64,000 nt of DNA, from NCBI GenBank assembly GCA_964019135.1, contig OZ025258.1:2480001-2544000 (forward strand). Direction: 5' to 3'. Source of the stretch: Arenicola marina. Taxonomy: Eukaryota > Annelida > Polychaeta > Arenicolidae. Numbering within the stretch: the stretch's first letter is position 1; each line of letters begins with the position of its first letter. The translations under genes were made by a program, and so were the position numbers. The notes below the pieces were generated by a model that worked only from the letters and a program-made list of their open reading frames with translations, ran no database searches and was not told the origin of the DNA. Below are positions 49,330-60,800 of the stretch, piece after piece.

Positions 49330-52300
49330 TGCCCCACCAGCACGTGTCTGCTGGCCCACCAGCACGTGTTTCCTGCCCCACCAGCACGTGTCTCCTGCCC
49401 CACCAGCACGTTTCTCCTGCCCCACCAGCGTGTGTCTGCTGCCCCACCAGCACGTGTCTCCTGCCCCACCAGCACGTGTCTCCTGCCTCACCAGCACGTG
49501 TCTCCTGCCCCACCAGCACGTGTCTCCTGCCCCACCAGCGTGTGTCTGCTGCCCCACCAGCGTGTGTTTGCTGCCCCACCAGCACGTTTCTCCTGCCCCA
49601 CCCGCACGTGTCTCCTGCCCCACCAGCACGTTTCTTCTGCCCCACCAGCACGTGTCTCCTGCCCCACCAGCACGTGTCTCCTGCCCCACCAGCACGTTTC
49701 TCCTGCCCCACCAGCGTGTGTCTGCTGCCCCACCAGCGTGTGTTTGCTGCCCCACCAGCACGTTTCTCCTGCCCCACCAGCACGTGTCTCCTGCCCCACC
49801 AGCGTGTGTCTGCTGCCCCACCAGCACGTGTCTGCTGCCCCACCAGCACGTGTCTCCTGCCCCACCAGGGTGTGTCTGCTGCCCCACCAGCACGTGTCTG
49901 CACGTGTCTGCTGCGCCTCCAAAACGTGTCTGCTGCCCCACCAGCGCGTGTCTGCTGCCCCACCAGCACGTGTCTGCTGCCCCACCAGCACGTGTCTGCA
50001 CGTGTCTGCTGCGCCTCCAAAACGTGTCTCCTGCCCCACCAGCGCGTGTCTGCTGCCCCACCAGCACGTGTCTGCTGCCCCACCAGCACGTGTCTCCTGC
50101 CCCACCAGCGTGTGTCTGCTGCCCCACCAGCACGTGTCTGCTGCCCCACCAGCACGTGTCTCCTGCCCCACCAGCACGTTTCTCCTGCCCAACCAGCGTG
50201 TGTTTGCTGCCCCACCAGCACGTTTCTCCTGCCCCACCAGCACGTGTCTGCTGCCCCACCAGCACGTGTCTCCTGCCCCACCAGGGTGTGTCTGCTGCCC
50301 CACCAGCACGTGTCTGCACGTGTCTGCTGCGCCTCCAAAACGTGTCTGCTGCCCCACCAGTGCGTGTCTGCTGCCCCACCAGCACGTGTCTGCTGCCCCA
50401 CCAGCGTGTGTCTGCTGCCCCACCAGCACGTGTCTGCTGCCCCACCAGCACGTGTCTGCTGCCCCACCAGGGTGTGTGTGCTGCCCCACCAGCACGTGTC
50501 TGCACGTGTCTGCTGCGCCTCCAAAACGTGTCTGCTGCCCCACCAGTGCGTGTCTGCTGCCCCACCAGCACGTGTTTGCTGCCCCACCAGCACGTGTCTC
50601 CTACCCCACCAACGCGTGTCTGCTGCCCCACCAGCGTGTGTCTGCTGCCCAAACAGCACGTGTCTGCTGCCCCACCAGCACGTGTCTCCTGCCCCACCAG
50701 CACGTGATTGCTGCCCCACCAGCGCGTGTCTGCTGCCCCACCAGCGTGTGTCTGCTGCCCCACCAGCGTGTGTCTGCTGCCCAAACAGCACGTGTCTGCT
50801 GCCCCACCAGCACGTGTCTCCTGCCCCACCAGCACGTGATTGCTGCCCCACCAGCGCGTGTCTGCTGCCCCACCAGCGTGTGTCTGCTGCCCAAACAGCA
50901 CGTGTCTGCTGCCCCACCAGCACGTGTCTCCTGCCCCACCAGCACGTGATTGCTGCCCCACCAGCGTGTGTCTGCTGCCCCACCAGCGTGTGTCTGCTGC
51001 CCAAACAGCACGTGTCTGCTGCCCCACCAGCACGTGTCTCCTGCCCCACCAGCACGTGTCTGCTGCCCCACCAGCGTGTGTCTGCTGCCCCACCAGCGTG
51101 TGTCTGCTGCCCAAACAGCACGTGTCTGCTGCCCCACCAGCACGTGTCTTCTGCCCCACCAGCACGTGATTGCTGCCCCACCAGCGCGTGTCTGCTGCCC
51201 CACCAGCACGTGATTGCTGCCCCACCAGCACGTGTCTGCTGCCCCACCAGCACGTGATTGCTGCCCCACCAGCATGTGTCTGCTGCCCCACCAGCACGTT
51301 TCTCCTGCCCCACCAGCACGTGTCTGCTGCTCCACCAGCACGTGATTGCTGCCCCACCAGCGCGTGTCTGCTGCCCCACCAGCACGTGATTGCTGCCCCA
51401 CCAGCACGTGTCTGCTGCCCCACCAGCACGTGATTGCTGCCCCACCAGCATGTGTCTGCTGCCCCACCAGCACGTTTCTCCTGCCCCACCAGCACGTGTC
51501 TGCTGCTCCACCAGCACGTGTCTACTGCCCCACCAGCGCGTGTCTGCTGCCCCACCAGCACGTGTCTCCTGCCCCACCAGGACGTGTCTGCTGCCCCACC
51601 AGCGCGTGTCTGCTGCCCCACCAGCGCGTGTCTGCTGCCCCACCAGCGCGTGTCTGCTGCCCCACCAACGCGTGTCTGCTGCCCCACCAGCACGTGTCTG
51701 CTGCCCCACCAGCGTGTGTCTGCTGCCCCACCAGCCCGTGTCTCCTGCCCCACCAGCACGTGTCTGCTGCCCCACCACCGCGTGTCTGCTGCCCCACCAA
51801 CGCGTGTCTGCTGCCCCACCAGCATGTGTCTGCTGCCCCACCAGCACGTGATTGCTGCCCCACCAGCGTGTGTCTGCTGCCCCACCAGCAAGTGTCTCCT
51901 GCCCCACCAGCACGTGTCTGCTGCCCCACCAGCGCGTGTCTGCTGCGCCACCAGCACGTGTCTCCTGCCCCACCAGCGTGTGTCTGCTGCCCCACCAGCA
52001 CGTGTCTGCTGCCCCACCAGCACGTGTCTCCTGCCCCACCAGCACGTGATTGCTGCCCCACCAGCGTGTGTCTGCTGCCCCACCAGCAAGTGTCTCCTGC
52101 CCCACCAGCACATGTCTGCTGCCCCACCAGCGCGTGTCTGCTGCGCCACCAGCACGTTTCTCCTGCCCCACCAGCACGTGTCTGCTGCCCCACCAGCGTG
52201 TGTCTGCTGCCCCACCAGCACGTTTCTCCTGCCCCACCAACACGTGTCTCCTGCCCCACCAGCACGTGTCTGCTGCCCCACCAGCGCGTGTCTGCTGCCC

Positions 52301-53490
52301 CACCAGCACGTGTCTGCTGCCCCACCAGCACGTGATTGCTGCCCCACCAGCGTGTGTCTGCTGCCCCACCAGCACCTGTCTCCTGCCCCACCAGCACGTG
52401 ATTGCTGCCCCACCAGCGTGTGTCTGCTGCCCCACCAGCACGTGTCTCCTGCCCCACCAGCACGTGTCTCCTGCCCCACCAGCACGTGATTGCTGCCCCA
52501 CCAGCGTGTGTCTGCTGCCCCACCAGCACGTGTCTCCTGCCCCACCAGCACGTGATTGCTGCCCCACCAGCGTGTGTCTGCTGGCCCACCAGCACGTGTC
52601 TCCTACCCCACCAGCACGTGTCTCCTGCCCCACCAGCACGTGATTGCTGCCCCACCAGCGCGTGTCTGCTGCCCCACCAGCGTGTGTCTGCTGCCCCACC
52701 AGCACGTGTGTCCTGCCCCACCAGCACGTGTCTCCTGCCCCACCAGCACGTGTCTCCGGCCCCACCAGCACGTGTCTCCTGCCTCGCCAGCACGTGTCTC
52801 CCGCCCCACCAGCACGTGTCTGCTGCCCCACCAGCACGTGTCTGCTGCTCCACCAGCACGTGTCTCCTGCCCCACCAGCACGTGTCTGCTGCCCCACCAG
52901 CGCGTGTCTGCTGCCCCACCAGCGTGTGTCTGCTGCCCCACCAGCACGTGATTGCTGCCCCACCAGCACGTGTCTGCTGCTCTACCAGCACGTGTCTCCT
53001 GCCCCACCAGCACGTGTCTGCTGGCCCACCAGCGCGTGTCTGCTGCCCCACCAGCGTGTGTCTGCTGCCCCACCAGCGCGTGTCTGCTGCCCCACCAGCG
53101 TGTGTCTGCTGCCCCACCAGCACGTGTCTGCTGCCCCACCAGCGCGTGTCTGCTGCTCCACCAGCACGTGTCTCCTGCCCCACCAGCACGTGTCGGCTGC
53201 CCCACCAGCGCGTGTCTGCTGCTCCACCAGCGTGTGTCTGCTGCCCCACCAGCACGTGATTGCTGCCCCACCAGCACGTGTCTGCTGCCCCACCAGCGTG
53301 TGTGTGCTGCCCCACCAGCACGTGTCTGCTGCCCCACCAGCGCGTGTCTGCTGCGCCACCAGCACGTGTCTGCTGCGCCACCAGCACGTGTCTGCTGCCC
53401 CACCAGCACGTGTCTGCTGCCCCACCAGCGCGTGTCTGCTGCGCCACCAGCACGTGTCTGCTGCCCCACCAGCACGTGTCTGCTGCGCCA
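49330..53490. repeat. Minisatellite O, 22-bp unit, about 189 copies
   Basis: The unit is CCAGCACGTGTCTGCTGCCC plus CA. More than half of the units carry the E-box CACGTG; others have GCGTGTG or GCGCGTG at that position. Variants TCTCCTGCC and GATTGCTGCC are interspersed. Higher-order structure is clear: CCCAAACAGC recurs at spacings of 132, 110, 110 and 110 bp between 50651 and 51113. A composite with CTGCGCCTCCAAAACG follows a partial unit at 49901, 49999, 50317 and 50503. Frames are open on both strands; the Cys-rich and Trp/Gly-rich peptides are artefacts. Confidence 0.97.
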
Positions 53491-54340
53491 AACTGCTGCG
53501 GTAAGCGTGATCAGTTTTTGTGCTTTTGCGGTGTTCCGGGAAAGACACGTTTGCCATATCAAATCTGAAAAAGCGATGTTTATTATGTTTCTGAATTTAT
53601 CGAATGAAACAACCGAGTTTTCTGCAAATTGTGATATATATGTCGGCTGGGGTTCGATTTGGCTGGAAAATCTCGACAAGCAGCTTTAACGGGTAGGAAG
53701 ACCAGGTAGCATTCGTATAGACCACAGAGGACCAGTAGAGAGGTAAGAGTGGGCCACATTCACGGTATAGGAAAGCTACAGAATGTACGAAACCCACCAA
53801 TGTCACCTTTGAAGCGATACATATTAGTTCGACTGCCACCTCTCCGTGCAACGTAATTCCAATATCAGCCGGACACGATGCGCCGTAGGAAAGAGGAAAG
53901 TGAATAGCTTGGCGGGTGGATTGCGCGCGCACCCGGCGTCGTATCGTGGGAACTCGGCGGGTGCACGGGTGACTGAGAGCGGCGTGACGGCCTTGACGAG
54001 GGGGGCGGCCCGCAGCCGGCGGGAGGGAAGCGGGCCTGCCAGGGGCCCAGTCGCCCCCTCGGGCCCGCCGCGCTGGCCAGGCCCACGGCTCCACCTCGGG
54101 CTACAAGGCTATTCCATTTGGTCATTAATCCCCGACCCATCATTAGCCCTCAGCTGAGCGTGAGGAACGCGTGATAAAGCACAATGCAGTGGGCGCCGCC
54201 GGGAGTGGCGACTCACGCTGGGCGTGAGCCAGGGATCAGCGGCCACACAGAGGGGGGGGGGGCGGGGGGGGGCTAAAGAAGCACTAAGAAGGGGTCCGTG
54301 GGGAGGGGGGGGGGATGGCAGAAAGGCAATGAGAGGGATG
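53491..54340. other. Unique spacer with an exon-like minus-strand ORF and a GC-rich segment
   Basis: On the minus strand the stretch 53597 to about 53880 is open and encodes about 90 residues with hydrophobic, protein-like composition (for example VTLVGFVHSVAFLYRECG and VVYTNATWSSYPLKLLVEIF). The same DNA is also open in a second minus frame. It could be part of a degenerate mobile element or a lone exon; I recognise neither. From 53920 to 54110 the sequence is strongly GC- and CpG-rich, and G-runs occur near 54252-54312. Confidence 0.35.
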
Positions 54341-55545
54341 GTGGTGGTGAGGGAGGGAAGGGGAGGCTGGTGAGGGAGGGAAGGGGAGGCTGGTGAGGGA
54401 GGGAAGGGGAGGCTGGTGAGGGAGGGAAGGGGAGGCTGGTGAGGGAGGGAAGGGCAGGCCGGTGAGCGAGGGAAGGGGAAGCTGGTGAGGGAGGGAAGGG
54501 GAGGCTGGTGAGGGAGGGAAGGGGAGGCTGGCGAGGGAGGGAAGGGGAGGCCGGTGAGGGAGGGAAGGGGAGGCTGGTAGAGAGGGAAGGGGAGGCTGGT
54601 AGAGAGGAAAGATGAGGCTGGTAGAGAGGGAAGGGGAGGCTGGTAGAGAGGGAAGGGGAGGCTGGTAGCGAGGGAAAGGGAGGCTGGTAGAGAGGGAAGG
54701 GGAGGCTGGTAGAGAAGGAAGGGGAGGCTGGTAGAGAGGGAAGGGGAGGCTGGTAGAGAGGGAAGGGGAGGCTGGTAGAGAGGGAAGGGGAGGCTGGTAG
54801 AGAGGGAAGGGGAGGCTGGTAGAGAGGGAAGGGGAGGCTGGTAGAGAGGGAAGGGGAGGCTGGTAGAGAGGGAAGGGGAGGCTGGTAGAGAGGGAAAGGG
54901 AGCCTGGTAGAGAGGAAAGGGGAGGCTGGTAGAGAGGGAAGGGGGCTGGTAGAGAGGGAAGAGGAGGCTGGTAGAGAGGGAAGGGGAGGCTGGTAGAGGG
55001 GGAGGGGGAGGCTGGTAGAGAGGGAAGAGAGGGAAGGGGAGGCTGGTAGAGAGGGAAGAGAGGGAAGGGGAGGCTGGTAGAGAGGGAAGGGGAGGCTGGT
55101 AGAGAGGGAAGGGGGCTGGAAGAGAGGGAAGAGGAGGCTGGTAGAGAGGGAAGGGGAGGCTGGTAGAGGGGGAGGGGGAGGCTGGTAGAGAGGGAAGAGA
55201 GGGAAGGGGAGGCTGGTAGAGAGGGAAGAGAGGGAAGGGGAGGCTGGTAGAGAGGGAAAGGGAGGCTGGTAGAGAGGGAAGGGGAGGCTGGTAGAAAGGG
55301 GAAGGGGAGGCTGGTAGAGAGGGAAGGGGAGGCTGGTAGAGAGGGAAGGGGAGGCTGGTAGAGGGGGAGGGGGAGGCTGGTAGAGAGGGAAGGGGAGGCT
55401 AGTAGAGAGGGAAGGGGAGGCTGGTAGAGAGCGAGGGGGAGGCTGGTAGAGAGGGAAGGAGGGGCTGGTGGAGAGGGAAGAGGAGGCTGGTAGAGAGGGA
55501 AGGGGAGGCTGGTAGAGAGGGAAGGGGAGGTTGGTAGAGAGAGAA
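54341..55545. repeat. Minisatellite P, 23-bp then 22-bp purine-rich unit, about 54 copies
   Basis: The left part (to about 54570) has the 23-bp unit GGCTGGTGAGGGAGGGAAGG plus GGA. The rest has the 22-bp unit GGCTGGTAGAGAGGGAAGGG plus GA. A 180-bp block (about 54905-55084) is repeated immediately after (55085-55264), including the rare TAGAGGGGGAGGGGGAGG and GAAGAGAGGGAAGG variants. The minus-strand frames are open and Pro/Ser/Leu-rich but are repeat artefacts. Confidence 0.95.
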
Positions 55546-57526
55546 GGTACTGGTGAAGAAGCAAGAGGGTACTGGTGAAGAAGCAAGGAGGTACTGGTGA
55601 AGAAGCAAGAAGGTACTGGTGAAGAAGCAAGAAGGTACTGGTGAAGAAGCAAGGAGGTACTGGTGAAGAAGCAAGAAGGTACTGGTGAAGAAGCAAGGAG
55701 GTACTGGTGAAGAAGCAAGAAGGTACTGGTGAAGAAGCAAGAAGGTACTGGTGAAGAAGCAAGAAGGTACTGGTGAAGAAGCAAGAAGGTACTGGTGAAG
55801 AAGCAAGAAGGTACTGGTGAAGAAGCAAGAAGGTACTGGTGAAGAAGCAAGAAGGTACTGGTGAAGAAGCAAGGAGGTACTGGTGAAGAAGCAAGAAGGT
55901 ACTGGTGAAGAAGCAAGGAGGTACTGGTGAAGAAGCAAGAAGGTACTGGTGAAGAAGCAAGAAGGTACTGGTGAAGAAGCAAGAAGGTACTGGTGAAGAA
56001 GCAAGAAGGTACTGGTGAAGAAGCAAGAAGGTACTGGTGAAGAAGCAAGAAGGTACTGGTGAAGAAGCAAGAAGGTACTGGTGAAGAAGCAAGAAGGTAC
56101 TGGTGAAGAAGCAAGAAGGTACTGGTGAAGAAGCAAGAAGGTACTGGTGAAGAAGCAAGAAGGTACTGGTGAAGAAGCAAGAAGGTACTGGTGAAGAAGC
56201 AAGAAGGTACTGGTGAAGAAGCAAGGAGGTACTGGTGAAGAAGCAAGAAGGTACTGGTGAAGAAGCAAGGAGGTACTGGTGAAGAAGCAAGAAGGTACTG
56301 GTGAAGAAGCAAGAAGGTACTGGTGAAGAAGCAAGGAGGTACTGGTGAAGAAGCAAGGAGGTACTGGTGAAGAAGCAAGAAGGTACTGGTGAAGAAGCAA
56401 GAAGGTACTGGTGAAGAAGCAAGGAGGTACTGGTGAAGAAGCAAGAAGGTACTGGTGAAGAAGCAAGAAGGTACTGGTGAAGAAGCAAGAAGGTACTGGT
56501 GAAGAAGCAAGAAGGTACTGGTGAAGAAGCAAGAAGGTACTGGTGAAGAAGCAAGAAGGTACTGGTGAAGAAGCAAGGAGGTACTGGTGAAGAAGCAAGA
56601 AGGTACTGGTGAAGAAGCAAGGAGGTACTGGTGAAGAAGCAAGAAGGTACTGGTGAAGAAGCAAGAAGGTACTGGTGAAGAAGCAAGAAGGTACTGGTGA
56701 AGAAGCAAGAAGGTACTGGTGAAGAAGCAAGAGGGTACTGGTGAAGAAGCAAGGAGGTACTGGTGAAGAAGCAAGAAGGTACTGGTGAAGAAGCAAGGAG
56801 GTACTGGTGAAGAAGCAAGAAGGTACTGGTGAAGAAGCAAGAAGGTACTGGTGAAGAAGCAAGAAGGTACTGGTGAAGAAGCAAGAAGGTACTGGTGAAG
56901 AAGCAAGAAGGTACTGGTGAAGAAGCAAGGAGGTACTGGTGAAGAAGCAAGAAGGTACTGGTGAAGAAGCAAGAAGGTACTGGTGAAGAAGCAAGGAGGT
57001 ACTGGTGAAGAAGCAAGGAGGTACTGGTGAAGAAGCAAGAAGGTACTGGTGAAGAAGCAAGAAGGTACTGGTGAAGAAGCAAGAAGGTACTGGTGAAGAA
57101 GCAAGAAGGTACTGGTGAAGAAGCAAGAAGGTACTGGTGAAGAAGCAAGAAGGTACTGGTGAAGAAGCAAGAAGGTACTGGTGAAGAAGCAAGAAGGTAC
57201 TGGTGAAGAAGCAAGAAGGTACTGGTGAAGAAGCAAGGAGGTACTGGTGAAGAAGCAAGGAGGTACTGGTGAAGAAGCAAGAAGGTACTGGTGAAGAAGC
57301 AAGAAGGTACTGGTGAAGAAGCAAGAAGGTACTGGTGAAGAAGCAAGGAGGTACTGGTGAAGAAGCAAGGAGGTACTGGTGAAGAAGCAAGAAGGTACTG
57401 GTGAAGAAGCAAGGAGGTACTGGTGAAGAAGCAAGAAGGTACTGGTGAAGAAGCAAGAAGGTACTGGTGAAGAAGCAAGAAGGTACTGGTGAAGAAGCAA
57501 GAAGGTACTGGTGAAGAAGCAAGAAG
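55546..57526. repeat. Minisatellite Q, 22-bp unit, 90 near-identical copies
   Basis: The unit is GGTACTGGTGAAGAAGCAAG plus AA or GA. The array is very homogeneous: nearly all units differ only at one position (AAGAAGG versus AAGGAGG, plus rare AAGAGGG). The plus strand is purine-rich with GAAGAAG in each unit, a classical exonic splicing enhancer type. It follows array P directly, and both have a 22-bp period with a CTGGT anchor. Confidence 0.97.
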
Positions 57527-57852
57527 TGACGGATAGTGAGGACAGAAGGCACAGAGGGGTACAGAGAGGCATTTAACAAAGTCTATCGCCAGAATCAGCC
57601 TGGTTCCCGGCCGCCAACCAGATGAGGGTACCAGCTAATTGTTGGTAGATTTATCTTGATAGGGGGTGGAAGTACGTCAGCTTTTGGTGCTATTTATTTT
57701 GAGAAAATTTAGTGCTTTGAAGTGTCATTAATACATTGTACATACTATGTATTATTAATACATGGTCATTATCAAGTGGACGTAAGACCTGATTAGATTG
57801 CCCGGATAACAGTTAACCCCTTTATTATAGGCCATGATAATTGTACTCAAAC
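57527..57852. other. AT-rich unique spacer between arrays Q and R
   Basis: This is ordinary unique sequence, AT-rich in its right half. No ORF, RNA gene or repeat is visible. Confidence 0.55.
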
Positions 57853-60800
57853 ATATAGGCTACATCAGCCACTGATCACCATTAATCTGCGCGTATAGGC
57901 TACATCAGCCACTGATCACCATTAATCTGCGCGTATAGGCTACATCAGCCACTGATCACCATTAATCTGCGCGTATAGGCTACATCAGCCACTGATCACC
58001 ATTAATCTGCGCGTATAGGCTACATCAGCCACTGATCACCATAAATCTGCACGTATGCCAGACACCACTTACCACCATTAATCTGCACGTTTGCCAGACA
58101 CCACTTATCTCCATTAATCTGCACGTATACTGATGCCAGACACCACTTATCTCCATTAATCTGCACGTATACTGATGCCAGACACCACTTATCACCATTA
58201 ATCTGCACGTATACTGATGCCAGACACCACTTATCCCCATTAATCGGCACGTATACTGATGCCAGACACCACTTATCACCATTAATCTGCACGTATACTG
58301 ATGCCAGACACCACTTATCACCATTAATCTGCACGTATACTGATGCCAGACACCACTTATCACCATTAATCTGCACGCATACTGATGCCAGACACCACTT
58401 ATCACCATTAATCTGCACGTATACTGATGCCAGACACCACTTATCCCCATTAATCTGCACGTATACTGATGCCAGACACCACTTATCACCATTAATCTGC
58501 ACGTATACTGATGCCAGACACCACTTATCACCATTAATCTGCACGTATACTGATGCCAGACACCACTTATCCCCATTAATCTGCACGTATACTGATGCCA
58601 GACACCACTTATCACCATTAATCTGCACGTATACTGATGCCAGACACCACTTATCACCATTAATCTGCACGTATACTGATGCCAGACACCACTTTTCCCC
58701 ATTAATCTGCGCGTATACTGATGCCAGACACCACTTATCACCATTAATCTGCACGTATACTGATGCCAGACACCACTTATCTCCATTAATCTGCACGTAT
58801 ACTGATGCCAGACACCGCTTATCACCATTAATCTGCGCGTATACTGATGCCAGACACCACTTATCACCATTAATCTGCGCGTATACTGATGCCAGAGACC
58901 ACTTATCACCATTAATCTGCACGTATACTGATGCCAGACACCACATATCACCATTAATCTGCACGTATACTGATGCCAGACACCACATATCACCATTAAT
59001 CTGCACGTATACTGATGCCAGAGACCACTTGTCACCATTAATCTGCACGTATACTGATGCCAGACACCACTTATCACCATTAATCTGCACGTATACTGAT
59101 GCCAGACACCACTTATCACCAATAATCTGCACGTATACTGATGCCAGACACCACTTATCACCATTAATCTGCACGTATACTGATGCCAGACACCACTTAT
59201 CACCATTAATCTGCGCGTATACTAATGCCAGACACCACTTATCACCATTAATCTGCGCGTATACTGATGCCAGAGACCACTTATCACCATTAATCTGCAC
59301 GTATACTGATGCCAGACACCACTTATCACCATTAATCTGCACGTATACTGATGCCAGACACCACTTATCACCATTAATCTGCGCGTATACTAATGCCAGA
59401 CACCACTTATCACCATTAATCTGCGCGTATACTGATGCCAGAGACCACTTATCACCATTAATCTGCACGTATACTGATGCCAGACACTACTTATCACCAT
59501 TAATCTGCACGTATACTGATGCCAGACACCACTTATCACCAATAATCTGCACGTATACTGATGCCAGACACCACTTATCACCATTAATCTGCACGTATAC
59601 TGATGCCAGACACCACTTATCACCATTAATCTGCGCGTATACTAATGCCAGACACCACTTATCACCATTAATCTGCGCGTATACTGATGCCAGAGACCAC
59701 TTATCACCATTAATCTGCACGTATACTGATGCCAGACACCACTTATCACCATTAATCTGCACGTATACTGATGCCAGACACCACTTATCACCATTAATCT
59801 GCACGTATACTGATGCCAGACACCACTTATCACCATTAATCTGCACGCATACTGATGCCAGAGACCACATATCACCATTAATCTGCACGTATACTGATGC
59901 CACACACCACTTATCACCATTAATCTGCACGTATACTGATGCCAGACACCACTTATCACCATTAATCTGCACGTATACTGATGCCAGACACCACTTATCA
60001 CCATTAATCTGCACGTATACTGATGCCAGACACCACTTATCACCATTAATCTGCACGCATACTGATGCCAGACACCACTTATCACCATTAATCTGCGCGT
60101 ATACTGATGCCAGACACCACTTATCACCATTAATCTGCACGCATACTGATGCCAGACACCACTTATCACCATTAATCTGCGCGTATACTGATGCCAGACA
60201 CCACTTATCACCATTAATCTGCACGCATACTGATGCCAGACACCACTTATCACCATTAATCTGCGCGTATACTGATGCCAGACACCACTTACCACCATTA
60301 ATCTGCACGTTTGCCAGACACCACTTATCTCCATTAATCTGCACGTATACTGATGCCAGACACCACTTATCTCCATTAATCTGCACGTATACTGATGCCA
60401 GACACCACTTATCACCATTAATCTGCACGTATACTGATGCCAGACACCACTTATCACCATTAATCCGCACGTATACTGATGCCAGACACCACTTATCACC
60501 ATTAATCTGCGCGTATACTGATGCCAGACACCACATATCACCATTAATCTGCGCGTATACTGATGCCAGACACCACATATCACCATTAATCTGCACGTAT
60601 ACTGATGCCAGACACCACTTATCTCCATTAATCTGCGCGTATACTGATGCCAGAGACCACTTATCACCATTAATCTGCGCGTATACTGATGCCAGAGACC
60701 ACTTATCACCATTAATCTGCATGTATACTGATGCCAGACACCACTTATCCCATTAATCGGCACGTATACTGATGCCAGACACCACTTATCACCATTAATC

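Noticed and set aside
49237..52551. Minus-strand Trp/Gly-rich ORF of over 1100 codons in array O
   Set aside because: Several other frames on both strands are open over the same 22-bp repeat, and there is no domain or start signal.
53640..53670. tRNA T-arm from GGTTCGATTTGG
   Set aside because: No matching A box, anticodon arm or acceptor stem could be found at the right distances.
54273..57572. Minus-strand Leu/Ser/Pro-rich ORF resembling a membrane protein across arrays P and Q
   Set aside because: Hydrophobic runs result from the CTTCTT complement of GAAGAAG, and a second frame is equally open.
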